Part shown: positions 42,966-55,130 of the stretch, piece after piece
Layout: each line of letters opens with the position of its first letter
Position numbering within the stretch: the first letter of the stretch is position 1
Source: Karstenula rhodostoma CBS 690.94
Taxonomy: Eukaryota; Ascomycota; Dothideomycetes; Pleosporales; Didymosphaeriaceae
Length of the DNA: 64,000 bases
Direction: 5' to 3'
Assembly (NCBI GenBank): GCA_010093485.1
Contig: MU001506.1
Span: 1,240,001-1,304,000 of the forward strand
Program-made: the position numbers and the translations under genes
The notes under the pieces: model-generated
The model's database searches: none
Seen by the model: only the letters and a program-made list of their open reading frames with translations
What the model was told of the DNA's origin: nothing

Positions 42966-43465
42966 TATAATATAAAAAAAAAATTTAAAAAAGTATAATT
43001 AATAGGGCTAAATAGACTAGAACTATCTAATTATACTAAAGAGATATTTTATCTAGTATTATACTACTATTAAAGTAGTACTAAATTATCTACTAAATTC
43101 TAGAGAATAGTATTTTCCTTAAAAATCTAATTAATAAAAACCTATTACTACTATAAACTTTATTCTTTATATATAAATATTCTAAAATATAATTAGTAAA
43201 TAGAAATATTAATTCTAATATCTAGCCTAATACTTATATATAAGTCTAGTACTAAATAAATTAAAATAATATACTTTAGTAAAAATTAATTACTCTAGTA
43301 AGTTAGTAAATATACTAGATATTATACTTTATAATATTAATATACTTAGTATAAATATAGACTAATAGTATATTTAAATTTAATTAATAAATATAATAGA
43401 GCTTAATACTAAAACTAGTACTTATATTTATAGAAATAAACTAAAAAGATTTTAAAAACTTTTTA

Positions 43466-43999
43466 TATTATAAATATAAATATATATAATAGGATATTAG
43501 TAAAAGATAATATAATAAAAAATAATACTAATAGTAAGAAATAAAATACTATTCTTTAGAATTACTAAAAACTAATATTATATAATAAAGTTCTATATAT
43601 ATAAAAAACCCTAAAAATATTAGGGCTTTAGTAGAATAATAAAAAAGTTTTATACTATAAAAAAGTTCTAAAAACTATAGAAAGTCTAAAGACTAAAATA
43701 GAGTATTAAAATATTAAAAAATTAAAAAACTAGTATATAATTTAAAAGAATCTCTATATAGTTTCTATTTTTTTTTAGTTAATTTAAAATATTATTTAGA
43801 AGTACTTTATTTATATATCTAAATTAAAATACTTTATATCTATATAAATATTTAGTCTTTTTTTAATATTATTATATTATATATTATTATAATATAGGAT
43901 ATTTATTTATCTCTTTATATAGCCTATATTATATTTTATTTCTTAAATAATCCTTAAGGTATAGACTTTAGTTAGGTATATAGAAAATCCCTTATAATA
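43466..43999 (+). repeat. 5' LTR of the chromovirus
   Basis: About 534 bp matching the 3' LTR at a constant offset of 10,043-10,044 bp; differences are predominantly G/A and C/T. Confidence 0.82.
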
Positions 44000-44636
44000 C
44001 TTTAACTACTTAAGGGTTTAAATTAATATAGTAATACTATTTAACTTAGTAGTATTTAAGATAGTAACTAGAAGTTTAACTTTTAGCTCTATAATAAACC
44101 TAGCTATAGTACTAATTACTTAGACTAATAAGATTTAATAGCTTAAAAAATAGTTAGTAGAATTTTTTTTTTTTTTTTAAATATAAAGCTACTATTATAA
44201 CTATCTAGTAATAAGAAAATATTTAGAAATACTATATAAATCTATTAAATAGCTCTAAGGAATAGTACTATTTATAATAAAAAAAAAAGAAAAAAGGATA
44301 TTTATAATATTAAGTTTAATTAACTAAGTATTAATCTATATAAGTATTATATAATATTATAATATATAATACTATATTATAATATTAAAATACTATATAA
44401 TACTAGTAGAATAGTATACTCCTTATTTACTAATACCTAATATATAATTATAGAGAAGTCGCGAAATATTAAAAATATTATAAAATATTAAAGATATTAT
44501 ATATTAATAATATTATAATTTAAAAAAAAATATAAAAAAGAGATTATTTACTAGTAGTAAATAATTTATAGTATTATATATAAAGACTAGTTCTTATAGA
44601 AAAACACCTATACTATATTCTATATTTTTTTTTTTT

Positions 44637-44646
44637 NNNNNNNNNN
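44637..44646. other. Assembly gap (10 N)
   Basis: Ten N within a long T-run. A fixed count of ten suggests a placeholder of unknown true length. It lies in the right arm of the inverted repeat, where assembly would be difficult. Confidence 0.95.
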
Positions 44647-45350
44647 TTTTTTTTTTTTTTTTTAATATAAAGCTACTATTATAACTATCTAGTAATAAGG
44701 AAATATCTAGAAATACTATATAGATTTATTAAAAGGCTATAAAAAATAGTACTATTTATAATAAAAATATTCTACTCTATTAAAATAGCTAATAATAAAT
44801 AACTAATTATTAGTAATAAATATAACTTTATATATACTAGTAATAGTATTAATTTTATATATAGTATAAATCTAAATAATATAAATCTCTATAAAATTAA
44901 ATATATTCTCTATTAAATTAACTTTTATTAATATAATAATTAATCTAGTATATAAATACTATAAGTTATAATTATAGACTATATAATTATAGAGTTTATT
45001 AGTAAGTTTCTTATATATATATATATATAGTATTACTAATCTAGAATAAAATTATCTCTATAGTAGTTAATTAGAAATAGAAACTTTACTACTAAATAGT
45101 AAGAAATAATTATAATAGTTTTTAAGGACTAAAAAGAGCTAGACTTTATAGTAAAAATAATTATAATTAAGTTAAAATAATCTATATAGTTAATAAATAT
45201 AAAGTAGATAATAACTACTCTATAATAATAAATAAAATAAAAAGTAGTAGGTAATATTAATAGTAATAATAGATAGATAATATTAATAATAATAATAATA
45301 AATAGATAATATTAATACTAATAATAGGTAAGTAGTATTAATAGTAATAG

Positions 45351-45495
45351 TTTTTTAGTTAGCCTATATATAAATACTAGATAAGTTTTAGCCACTTTTT
45401 TAGTCCCCCTTTATTTATATATTAGTAAAGTATAATATACCTTTTTATCCCCTCTATTTTATTAAGTTACTCTACTTTATAGTAAATCTCTATAA
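45351..45495 (-). mobile_element. Short non-autonomous element, copy 1
   Basis: About 145 bp, reverse-complement of the copies at 52,157 and 62,127; heavily RIP-mutated. The matching left inverted-repeat arm lacks it, giving an empty-site comparison. Target duplication cannot be resolved because the flanks are TAATAG repeats. Confidence 0.7.
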
Positions 45496-45739
45496 TATAG
45501 TAATAATAATAGTAATAGGGTAATATATAGAGCTATAAGCTATATACTATAAATAAAAATTAAAAATATTAGTAAGTATAAGTAAATAAAAGAGTTAGTA
45601 TTTAAATAACTATTAGTTAGTATTATACCAATAATTAAAAAAGTATAAAAATATATAAAATAAGTATTAAAAAAGAATAAAAAGATTTCTTTTTTATTAT
45701 AAATATACTATATAGTTCTATAGGCCTAGATTAAAATCT

Positions 45740-46600
45740 AGACTATAGTAAAACTTATAAATAGAAAGATAGTACTAGTAGTATAGATATTAAAAATTAA
45801 CTTTAAGATTCTAAAGCTCTTTAATAGAGATAAAACTAGATTTAAAATCTTTTTAATAAATATAGAATTATACTATTAGTATAATAATTATATATTTAGA
45901 AATAACTAAGTTAAAATCCTAGCTACTAGAATATATATAAAAGGGAGAGCTATAGAATAATTATAGCCCTTAATTAAGAATTATCTTAAATATAAAAAAA
46001 TTCTAAAGAAATAAAAGATAAAAATAAAAAAGGTTTTTAACTTCTAAAAAGGTTTTAAAAAATAGATCTAGATTATATTTAAAAAGATAAATAAGAAATA
46101 ATAAATAGAATACCTTATTTAATATTTTAAATAAACTAGATTTATTAGTAAATACTTAGCTATATTTAGATAATTCTAAGTAAAAATTAATTAGAATAAT
46201 ACTCTATTCTAAGTAGTATACTATAATAAACTAAAGGAAATAATTAAGGATAAACTAATTTACTATAATAAATCTAACTCTTTAGAAGATTTAATTAAAT
46301 TAATTATATAAATAGATAATAGACTATATAAGTAATAACTAGAGAAGAAAGAATTAAATAAACTAGTATATAGCTAAAGAACTAATATATAGAAACTATA
46401 TTATAAATAAAAGAATTATAATAGAAATATAATTATAAAAGATAAGGCCTATAAAAAAAATTAAACCCTATAGTAAAAAAAGTAGAATAATATTTAATAA
46501 TAATATTTTAAGAATAAAACTTATCTAAATTATAGAAAAAAGAAATACTTTAAAACTAAATATCCTTTTAGAAAGTTTTAAAGTAAATAAGTCTAAGTAA
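45740..46600 (+). pseudogene. gag-like region with erased zinc knuckle
   Basis: Frame beginning near 45,740 shows retrotransposon gag text (FLINIELYY, LATRIYIKGRAIE followed by a stop where Trp is usual). At 46,522-46,563 the spacing x2-x4-x4 of a CCHC knuckle is exact but all four ligands read Tyr (TAT, TAT, TAC, TAT). Confidence 0.75.
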
Positions 46601-47739
46601 TAAAAGTAGTTATAGTAATACTATAGTCTAGAACCCCTATACTACTATAAAAGGAAACTATAAATAATAAGTTTAGAACCTCTAAACTACTAATAAAAGT
46701 CTAAGAGATAACTAATAAAAAAAAAAATTATAAAATAAATTTTATAAAACTAGTACTAGATATATAGTAAAGAAGACTACTATATACTAGACTATATATA
46801 TAAAATTAAAATTACTAGTATTAATATATACTAAATTTATATATAGATAAAATTTTAATAAGAATAAGTTATAGTACTAGTATAGTAAATCTAAATAGAT
46901 AATAACTATTTAATAATTAAATAGTAGTATTATAATTTTATTAATTATAAATACTATAAAATAGAGAAGAATACTATAGTAGAAATATTTAGTAAATTAA
47001 GATATAAAAAGCTACTAAAAAAAAATTATACTATAAGGTTATACTATATATATAGGTATAAGAATTAGAAGGAATATTATAATACTTTAAAATAGTATTA
47101 ATATTACCTATACTATTATTTAATATACTAGAAATAAAAATATACTATAGAGTACTAGCTAATAGAATAAAACTTAGAAGAAACTAGTAGACCCTATAAA
47201 TATAATAATAATAAGTACCCTTTCTAGAAGAAATTAAAGTATATATAATAAGTTTAGTAGAAAAATTATAACTATATAAAGGAATATCTAGAATACTTTA
47301 GTAAAAAAAAAGAAATTATAAATAGTTAGAAAAATAAATACTATAAATATAATATATTATATAAGTACTTAGTTATAAAGTATCCTATATACTAGAACTA
47401 AATAAATAAAGGAAAACTTATTTAAATTCTCTAGATAGAATAATACTAGAAATATATATACTAGAATTCTTTTAAAACCCCTTAGAAATACTAATAGAGT
47501 AACTAAAGGTAATATATAAAAAAGTTTAAAAAAATAAAAAATCTATAATATAATAACTATCTACTATATAATAAATATAAATATATAGAAGTCTATAATA
47601 AAACTTAAATAATATTAAAAAACTAGAATACTACTAAATAGTAAACTAAGCTAGTAAGAATATTCTAAAAGTTTAAAAAATAAATAAAAATAATAGAACT
47701 ATAGAATTTTATATAGAAAAGTAGATTATAATTAAAAGG

Positions 47740-47800
47740 TTTTAAGTAAATATATTAATAGACCCTAGTGCTACTAAATATCTAATCTTATCTAAAGTAG
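47740..47800 (+). pseudogene. Retroviral-type aspartic protease active-site remnant
   Basis: In the gag frame, ILIDPSATKYLI occurs at ~47,749-47,784. The usual D-x-G-A-T reads D-P-S-A-T, a GGT-to-AGT change. Confidence 0.6.
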
Positions 47801-48549
47801 TAGAAAAATATAACTTACTATATTATAATAAAATAGAGCTAGTTTAATTAGAAATAGTAAATAGAATATTTTTTTAAAAATATAGTAAAGGCTAGTTATA
47901 CCTTAAAATAATACTATTACTAGTAGATATTAAAGAATTTAAAAACTAATATAATTTTACTATAATAAATATAAAAAGCCTAAAAACTATTATAAATTAT
48001 AACTAGTTATTAGAGAATAACTTAAATATTAACTAGAAAAATTAAATAATATATAGCTAAGGATTAATATTATAGATTACTAGTATAAAGTACTTATAGA
48101 AAGTAAAACTAAATATCTTAAATATTTTAATTAAATAGGCTATATAATAATAGACTAAGGAGTTCTTAGCTACTAAAATTACTAGAATTCTAAAAAAAAT
48201 CTAGAATAAGTATAAATTATTTAAGTATAATACTTAGATTTCTAGATTATAAAAAAATTATTTATAATTCTACTAGAATATAAGGAGTATATAGAACTTT
48301 TTAAAGAAATTAAAAGAAAAAAACTACTAGATTACTAAAAATAGAATTATAAAATACCTCTAGAAGAGAGTATAAAATTATAACTAAAATAGCTAAAACT
48401 AATATTAGTAAACTAGAAAAAAAAAGTATAGAAATACTTATAAAAGAATCTAGAATAGAAATATATTTAGAAAAGTTATAATCTTATAGCCTTTTTAATT
48501 CTATAGGTATTTAAGAAGAATAATAAATTATAACTTTATATAAATTATA

Positions 48550-49640
48550 AATAGCTAAATAATACTATAATTAAAAATTAATATTTATTACTTTTAATTA
48601 TAGAGTTTATAGGTTAACTTTAAGGAGCTAAGTAATTTATAAAATTTAATATATATAATAGATATTACTTTATATAAATTAGTAAAGGGTATAAATAAAA
48701 AATAGTATTTAGAACTAAATATAGTTTCTATAAATACTAGGTTATACTATTTAAATTAATAAATACCCCTATAATATTTTAGGTAGTTATTTATAAAATA
48801 CTATATAAATACTTAAATATATTCTATATAGTATATTTTAATAATATACTTATCTACTCTATTAGAATACTAGAGGAATATATAAAATATATAAAAAAAG
48901 TATTTAAAAAAATAAAAAAATATTAATTACTTTTCTATCTAAATAAATATAAGTTCTATATTACTAATATAAAGTATTTAAGATTTATTATTTTAAAAGA
49001 AGGTATATTAATAGATTTAAAGAAGGTTACTACTATATAGAAATAGCTAGTTTCTAAATTAGTAAAGAATATTTAGTTTTTTCTAGAATTTACTAACTTT
49101 TATTAGAAGTTTATAAAGAATTATTCTAAAACTACTATACTACTAATAAATTTTATAAAAAAAAGTAATAATAAAATAATATAACTAATTTAAAAAAAAC
49201 TACTAGAGGTATTTAGGAAATTATAGATAATATTTCTAATAGCCCTACTTCTATAGATATTTAATCTATAAAAACTAGTTAGAATTAAAATAAATATATT
49301 TAACTATATATTAGAAGTAGTTCTTTTATAATTAAATAAAAATAAAAAATAGAAACTAGTATTCTACTATTTATAAAACTTTTTAGGAGTAGAACTTAAC
49401 TATAATATTTATAATAAAGAATTACTAGTAATAGTAAATACTTTTAAATAATAAAAAATATAGCTTATAGAAGTCTATTTTAAAATAGAAATATAAATAG
49501 ATTACTAGAGTCTTACTAGCTTTATATTAACTAAGAAGCTTAACTAATAATAAATATAATAGATAGAATTTTTAGTAAATTTTAATTTTATAATTTACTA
49601 TTAATTTAGAACTTTTAATAGTATAGTAGATACCTTAAAT
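48550..49640 (+). pseudogene. Reverse transcriptase and RNase H remnant
   Basis: A single frame runs through RT and RNase H. RT text includes FRTKYSFYKY, then VYFNNILIYS at 48,831-48,860 (catalytic Y/F-x-D-D reads F-N-N), YLNKYKFYITNIKYLRF and FLEFTNFY. RNase H has ELNYNIYNKELLVIV at 49,392. The connection segment near 49,615 (NSIVDTLNR) matches the usual N-x-x-A-D-A-L-S-R. Stops fall where Trp or Gln is expected. Confidence 0.85.
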
Positions 49641-50840
49641 AGATAATTAGACTTAACTAAGAATAAGATTAAGTTATTAAATATAATACTTCGCGAGCTT
49701 AGATAAGCTATAGTAAAACTTAATAAATAAATTTAGTAGGATACTAAAATATAAATATTTTAAATAGTTTAAAGATTATAAATCTTTTTCCTCTAGTAGA
49801 GTTTATTTATATAAAGGCTAGATATATATCTCTTATAGATATAAAACTATATAGATACTTATAATCTAATTTAAATTAGATATATACTAAGTAGTTATAA
49901 GGTACTTATAATTTAGAATAAGTTAATTAGCTACTAGTATTAAATTTTAGTATATACTTAGTTAGTTATTTAGTTATCTTAATAGTAGAATAATAGGCTA
50001 TTTAATTAGTATTATATCTATATTAAGGATATAGTAAAAAAACTAACTAAGAAACTATACTATTCTCTATATAATATTATATAATATAGTTATCTCTTTA
50101 CCTCTATTATCTCTATACTATATATCTATTAAATTTCTTAATATTAGATCTCTTTTATTATTTATTAAATACCCTTATCTTTTTTATTATATCTATTACT
50201 ATAATATTTCTAGTCTAGTTTACTATTAATAACTAAATATATAGCTTCTTAGACACTAAAATTATTAAATATCTATTAATAAAGGATTTAGTTATCTATA
50301 TATAGTTTATTAATTAAATAGACTCTATATTATATATATATTAACTACTAGTAAATAATAGTCTTTTAGAGAGGATATTTCTTTTCTTTTTCTACTTCTA
50401 TCTAGAGAGTATAATTAACCTAACTACCTATAAAAATAAGGCTAAGGAGGCCCTCCTTATATAGAATTTTATTATTAATAGTAATCTAATTAGGGACTCT
50501 AGTAAGGTATTAATTATTTAGCTAGTAATAAATAGCTATCTAATATAGATTATAGAGATAAAGTACCTATATAAGTATATATATAAGCTATATAATATAT
50601 TTAAATAGAAATAACTAAAATATTTAAAATAAATACTAATTCTTCTCTTATATTAAGTATACTATTAACTCTAAGAATAGATATTATATTAGGGCTAGTA
50701 TTATATATAGATATATAGGTAATAGTATATAGTTCTCTTTTTTTATAGGTAATAATAATCTCTAATAGAGTATAAGGTATTTCTTTATTATAAGGTATAT
50801 AGACTAGATATATATATATTAATATTAGTAACTACTATAA

Positions 50841-50841
50841 A

Positions 50842-50882
<41 letters not shown>
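50841..50882 (+). repeat. (ATT)n microsatellite
   Basis: About 14 uninterrupted ATT units. Confidence 0.92.
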
Positions 50883-50884
<2 letters not shown>

Positions 50885-51299
50885 ATAGTATATTATAACT
50901 TATAGATATTAGTAAAATTAGATAGAAAAATATAGCTAACTAAATCTATAATTCTAATTAAGACTAGTACTATTATTATTTAGTAGTTAGAGAAAGTTTA
51001 AATAAAAACGCGGTATATATAGAAACTCTATAAAGTAATATAGATTACTAAAAATATATAGTAGAATAGTTTAAGTAACCCCTTTTACTTAGGAGGGAAG
51101 ATTAAGTTATATAATATAATACTATATAAATATAAAAATAATATACTTAAATATAACTAGCTAAAGATTAGAGTATAAATAGCTAGTCTAAAATATATAA
51201 AACTAGAAGTATAAAACTTCTAGAGCTACTAGAAACTTAATTAAGACTAGAAAGAGAAATATAATCTCTTTAAATATAGTTTTAATAAAACTAGAGAAG

Positions 51300-52900
51300 A
51301 CTACTAATAATAAATTATTATTAATAATAGATATATACCTATTCTAATTAGAAGACTATATAAATTAAAAGAATAAAAATATCTAGATATTAAAAAAATA
51401 ATATATTATATTATAAATAAATATATTATTTCTAAACTTAAGTAACTAATTATATAGAAAATAAGTAACTATTTAGTTTATTAAAAAAATAAGTCTTAGA
51501 GATATAAGTCCTATAAATTTCTATAATTATTACTAGTAGTAATATAACTATAGTAGAGTATAATAATAGATTTTATTATAAAACCTTTAAAATTACTATA
51601 ACTAGAAATAAAGTATATATATAATACTATTATAATAATAATAGATAAACTTATAAAGATAGCTAAGTTTAGACCTATAAAAGAATTTATAATAGTAAAG
51701 GAACTAGCCTATAAGGTTAATAATATAATATTCTCTAAATATAGACTACTAGAAAAATTTATTATAAATAGAGATAAGTATTTTATTTTAAAATATTAGA
51801 ATACTTTTACTATAGCTCTAGAAATAAACTAAAAGCTATTAATAAACTTCTACTCTAAAATAAATAAATAAATAGAATATTTAAATTAAATACTTAAGTA
51901 GTATTTATAATTCTATATTAATAAGTAATAGGATAACTAGATAAAACTTCTACTAACTATATAGTTATTATATAATAGCTTAAGATTAAATATAATAAAA
52001 TATTTACTATATTATATAAATTATAAATATAAGCTAGTTACTTTTTAAAATCTAAAAGATATAGAAAGTATTTCTACTAGAGCCTAAAATAAAGCTTAGA
52101 AAATAAAAAAACTTTATAAAGTTCTATAGAAAAGAATTATCTATAGAGTCCTTATATTATAGAGATTCACTATAAGGTAGGGTAACTTAATAAAGTAGGG
52201 GGGATAAAAAGGCGCGTTATACTTTACTAATATACGAATAAAGGGAAACTAAAAAAGTGGCTAAGGCGCGCCTAGCGTCTATATACAAGCTAACTAAAAA
52301 GGGTATAGCGCCAAGCTAACTAAAATGGGAACTAGCGCGTGCCTACTAATATATAAGAATAGAGTCCTTATAGTATTTAAAAATATAAATAAATAAAAAA
52401 TTAAAAAACTAGTTTTTAAAAAGAAAAATAAAATCTTTCTATTATAAAAAAATCTAAAAATAAAATAACTAAGTAAAAAACTAGATTACTTTAGAGTAGA
52501 ATCCTTTAAAGTTTAGAAGATAAAGAGACTAATTATAACTAAGTTACTTCTACTAATAAATATAAAGATATACCCTATCTTCTATAAATTACTTTTAAAA
52601 CTAGTACTTCTAAATACTCTAATTAAGACCTAACTAGAGTTAGAAGATAATAAATATAAGGTTAAAGTAATTAAGAATTTATAGATAGTTTAGAATTAGT
52701 AAAGATATCTAGTTAAGTAGAAAAAATAACTAGAATAATATAATATTTAGAAACTAAAAAAAAATCTTATAAACTATAAGTTACTAGTACTAGAATACTA
52801 TTAATAATATCTAAAGAACTAATATTAGAAAAAGTAGAAAGAAATTTAAAAAGATTAAAAAAGTAGAGAAAGTTAGTCTATAACTAACTATAGTTAGTAG
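51300..52900 (+). pseudogene. Integrase with C-terminal chromodomain, remnant, interrupted by a short insertion
   Basis: Core: I-I-D-K-L-I-K-I-A-K-F at ~51,635 (first catalytic Asp kept), ELAYKVNNIIFSKYRLLEKF, INRDKYF (second Asp), and a Q-T-D-G-x-x-E-like stretch with stops. After the insertion at 52,157-52,358 the C-terminal part resumes (SKKLDYFRVESFKV, IKIYPIFYKLLLKLVLLN), then a chromodomain-like end with RYLVK-stop-KK-stop-LE at 52,703-52,735, where functional domains read YLVKWKGY. Confidence 0.78.
52157..52358 (+). mobile_element. Short non-autonomous element, copy 2, GC-retaining
   Basis: 202 bp, flanked by a perfect 14-bp target-site duplication (ATAGAGTCCTTATA at 52,143-52,156 and 52,359-52,372). 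Unlike everything around it, it keeps CA, TG, CG and GGCGCGCC-type sequence. The 3' part has two similar units beginning CAAGCTAACTAAAA. It carries no ORF. Confidence 0.85.
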
Positions 52901-53509
52901 ATAAAGATAAAAATAGTAATAATTTATAAATATTATTAGAAACTATATTTATTATAATAGAAAAACTCCCCTTTTATAAATAATTAATAGTATTAATTAC
53001 CTAAAGATTATAATAAGTATAGGAATACTTTTTTATTTCTATCTTAATAAGTATTAACTTAAAATAAACTATTTTAGTATATACTTATAATAGTACTAGA
53101 TAAGTCTTTTTTTTTTTTAGACTAGATTTATTACTATATATTCTTAGATATTTATAAATTATACTTTTTATAAATAGAAATATAACTAGTATAGTAACTA
53201 GAAATAATATCTATAAAATACTATAGTTTTAATTTCTAATACTACTTATAGCCTAGTAAACCTATTATTTCTAAACTACTTAATTTAATATTTAGTATAT
53301 AAGTATAATAGGATTAGATAGATAAATAAAGAGTTTTTAGTATAAATAAAAAAATAAAGAAAATCTAAAAAAGAATATAATATAAATATACTTTAATAAG
53401 AATTTACCTTTATATACTAGCCTAAAATAGGAATAATATTACTATATAAAAACTATACTATAGAAATTACTATAGAATATTAGAATAATAACCCTAAATA
53501 GAGTAGTAA

Positions 53510-54042
53510 TATTATAAATATAAATATATATAATAGAATATTAGTAGAAAATAATATAATAGAAAATAATACTAATAATAAAAAATAAAATACTACCCCT
53601 TAAAATTACTAAAAACTAATATTATATAATAAAGTCCTATATATATAAAAAACCCTAGGGATATTAGAGCCTTAGTAAAATAATAAAAAAGTCCTATACT
53701 ATAAAAAAGTTCTAAGGACTATAGAAAGTCTAGGGACTAAAATAAGATACTAGAATATTAAAGAATTAAAAAACTAGTATAAAATTTAGAAAGATTTCTA
53801 TATAGTTTCTATTCTTTATAATTAACTTAAAATATTATTTAGAAATAGTTTATTTTTATATTTAAATTAAAGTACTTTATATCTATATAAATACTTAGTT
53901 TTCTTTTAATATTATTATATTATATATTATTATAATATAGGATATTTATCTACCTCTTTATATAGTCTCTAATATATTTTATTTCTTAAATAATTCTTAA
54001 AGTATAGACCTTATTTAGGTATATAGGAAATCCCTTATAATA
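53510..54042 (+). repeat. 3' LTR of the chromovirus
   Basis: Partner of 43,466-43,999; slightly richer in G/C than the 5' LTR (for example CCCTAGGGATATTAGAGCC versus CCCTAAAAATATTAGGGCT). Confidence 0.82.
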
Positions 54043-54759
54043 TTCTAAAAAACTATAATAGTACTAGACTAGAAATAAAAACTATAGACTAGATTTTTAT
54101 TAATAATTTTAAAGGGAATATAGTAGATAGAGTAGAAAATACTATAATTAATAATTACCTTTTTTACTAGATACTAGAATAGTAGCTTAGGAATAAATAA
54201 ATTAATATTCTTCTAGAACTAGTAAATTTTATAAAGAGTTATAGCTAGAGAATATTAGTTTAATACTAGTCTAATACTAATACTATATTTACTACTAGAT
54301 TTATAATAATAAAACTTTTTAATACTACTAGTAGTTAAACTAAACTACTAAGCCTTAATAAATAAACTAGAAATAATAGTTTTATAAAAAGTTTTAGTAG
54401 TTATTAAATAACTAGATAGACTAGCTATAATATATAAATATAGGGCTAATACTTAGAACTAATATTTAACTTATTTTAAGTTTTAGCCTTATTTTTATCT
54501 TTACTACTAATAGGGTATAAAGGCTTAATCTTTCTATATAATACTATACTAGTAAACTTATAAAGATTATTTATAAATAGGATTAATTAAAAAGGGTTAA
54601 TAGTTTATAGTTTTAAAGTAAAGAAGAGAGAGAATAAAAGAGTAGAAATTATAATACTTATATAGATTATATAATAGACTTATTTAGTATATACGTGTAA
54701 TATAAGTAAAAGTAAACTAGAAAAAAGTAAAAATAAAAAATAATAAATTAGAAAAAAAG

Positions 54760-55130
54760 CTCTATATTATAAAAACTTAATATATTTAAACTATTTTAAG
54801 TATATATAGAGTATTAGATAGTATTAGTCTATATAGTAAAAAAATTAATAGAATATTTTTACTTTTAGATAAGATATATTTATCTTTACTTTAATAAATA
54901 AGTTATAAAGGCGCCTTAGTATTTATAATAAAAATAAAAAGTAAATATATTCTAACTTTATAAAAATTTAATATATTTAAGCTATCTTAAGTATATATAA
55001 AATATTAGATAATATTAGTTTATATAGTAAAAAAAATAATAAAATATTTCTATTTTTAAATAAAGTATATTTACCTTTATTAAAGTAAGTAAAGATATTT
55101 TAGTATTTATAGTATAAGTACTTAATAGAT
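54760..55130 (+). repeat. 191-bp tandem duplication, two copies
   Basis: Units begin near 54,760 and 54,951. Shared text (AATATATTTAA, AAGTATATATA, TATTAGATA-TATTAGT, TATATAGTAAAAAAA) recurs at an offset of 191 bp. Confidence 0.75.

Larger units (their letters stand above)
44165..45735 (+). repeat. Inverted repeat, right arm
   Basis: Reverse-complement partner of 41,565-42,760, lying between the 5' LTR and gag. It is longer than the left arm because it contains a ~145-bp short-element insertion (45,351-45,495) and the assembly gap. Confidence 0.8.
43466..54042 (+). mobile_element. RIP-inactivated Ty3/Gypsy chromovirus (~10.6 kb)
   Basis: Two direct LTRs (43,466-43,999 and 53,510-54,042) enclose, in order on the plus strand, gag (~45,740), CCHC knuckle (46,522), protease (~47,755), reverse transcriptase (~48,550), RNase H (~49,250), integrase (~51,300) and a chromodomain (~52,650). 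This is the Ty3/Gypsy order, and the chromodomain marks the chromovirus branch. Gag, knuckle and protease share one frame; RT and RNase H share another; the integrase segment read is in the third. All are riddled with Trp-to-stop and other transition changes but few indels. The element is longer than a typical 5.5-8 kb chromovirus because it holds insertions: the inverted-repeat arm (44,165-45,735), possibly a piece at ~49,690-51,100, and a short element at 52,157-52,358. Confidence 0.85.
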
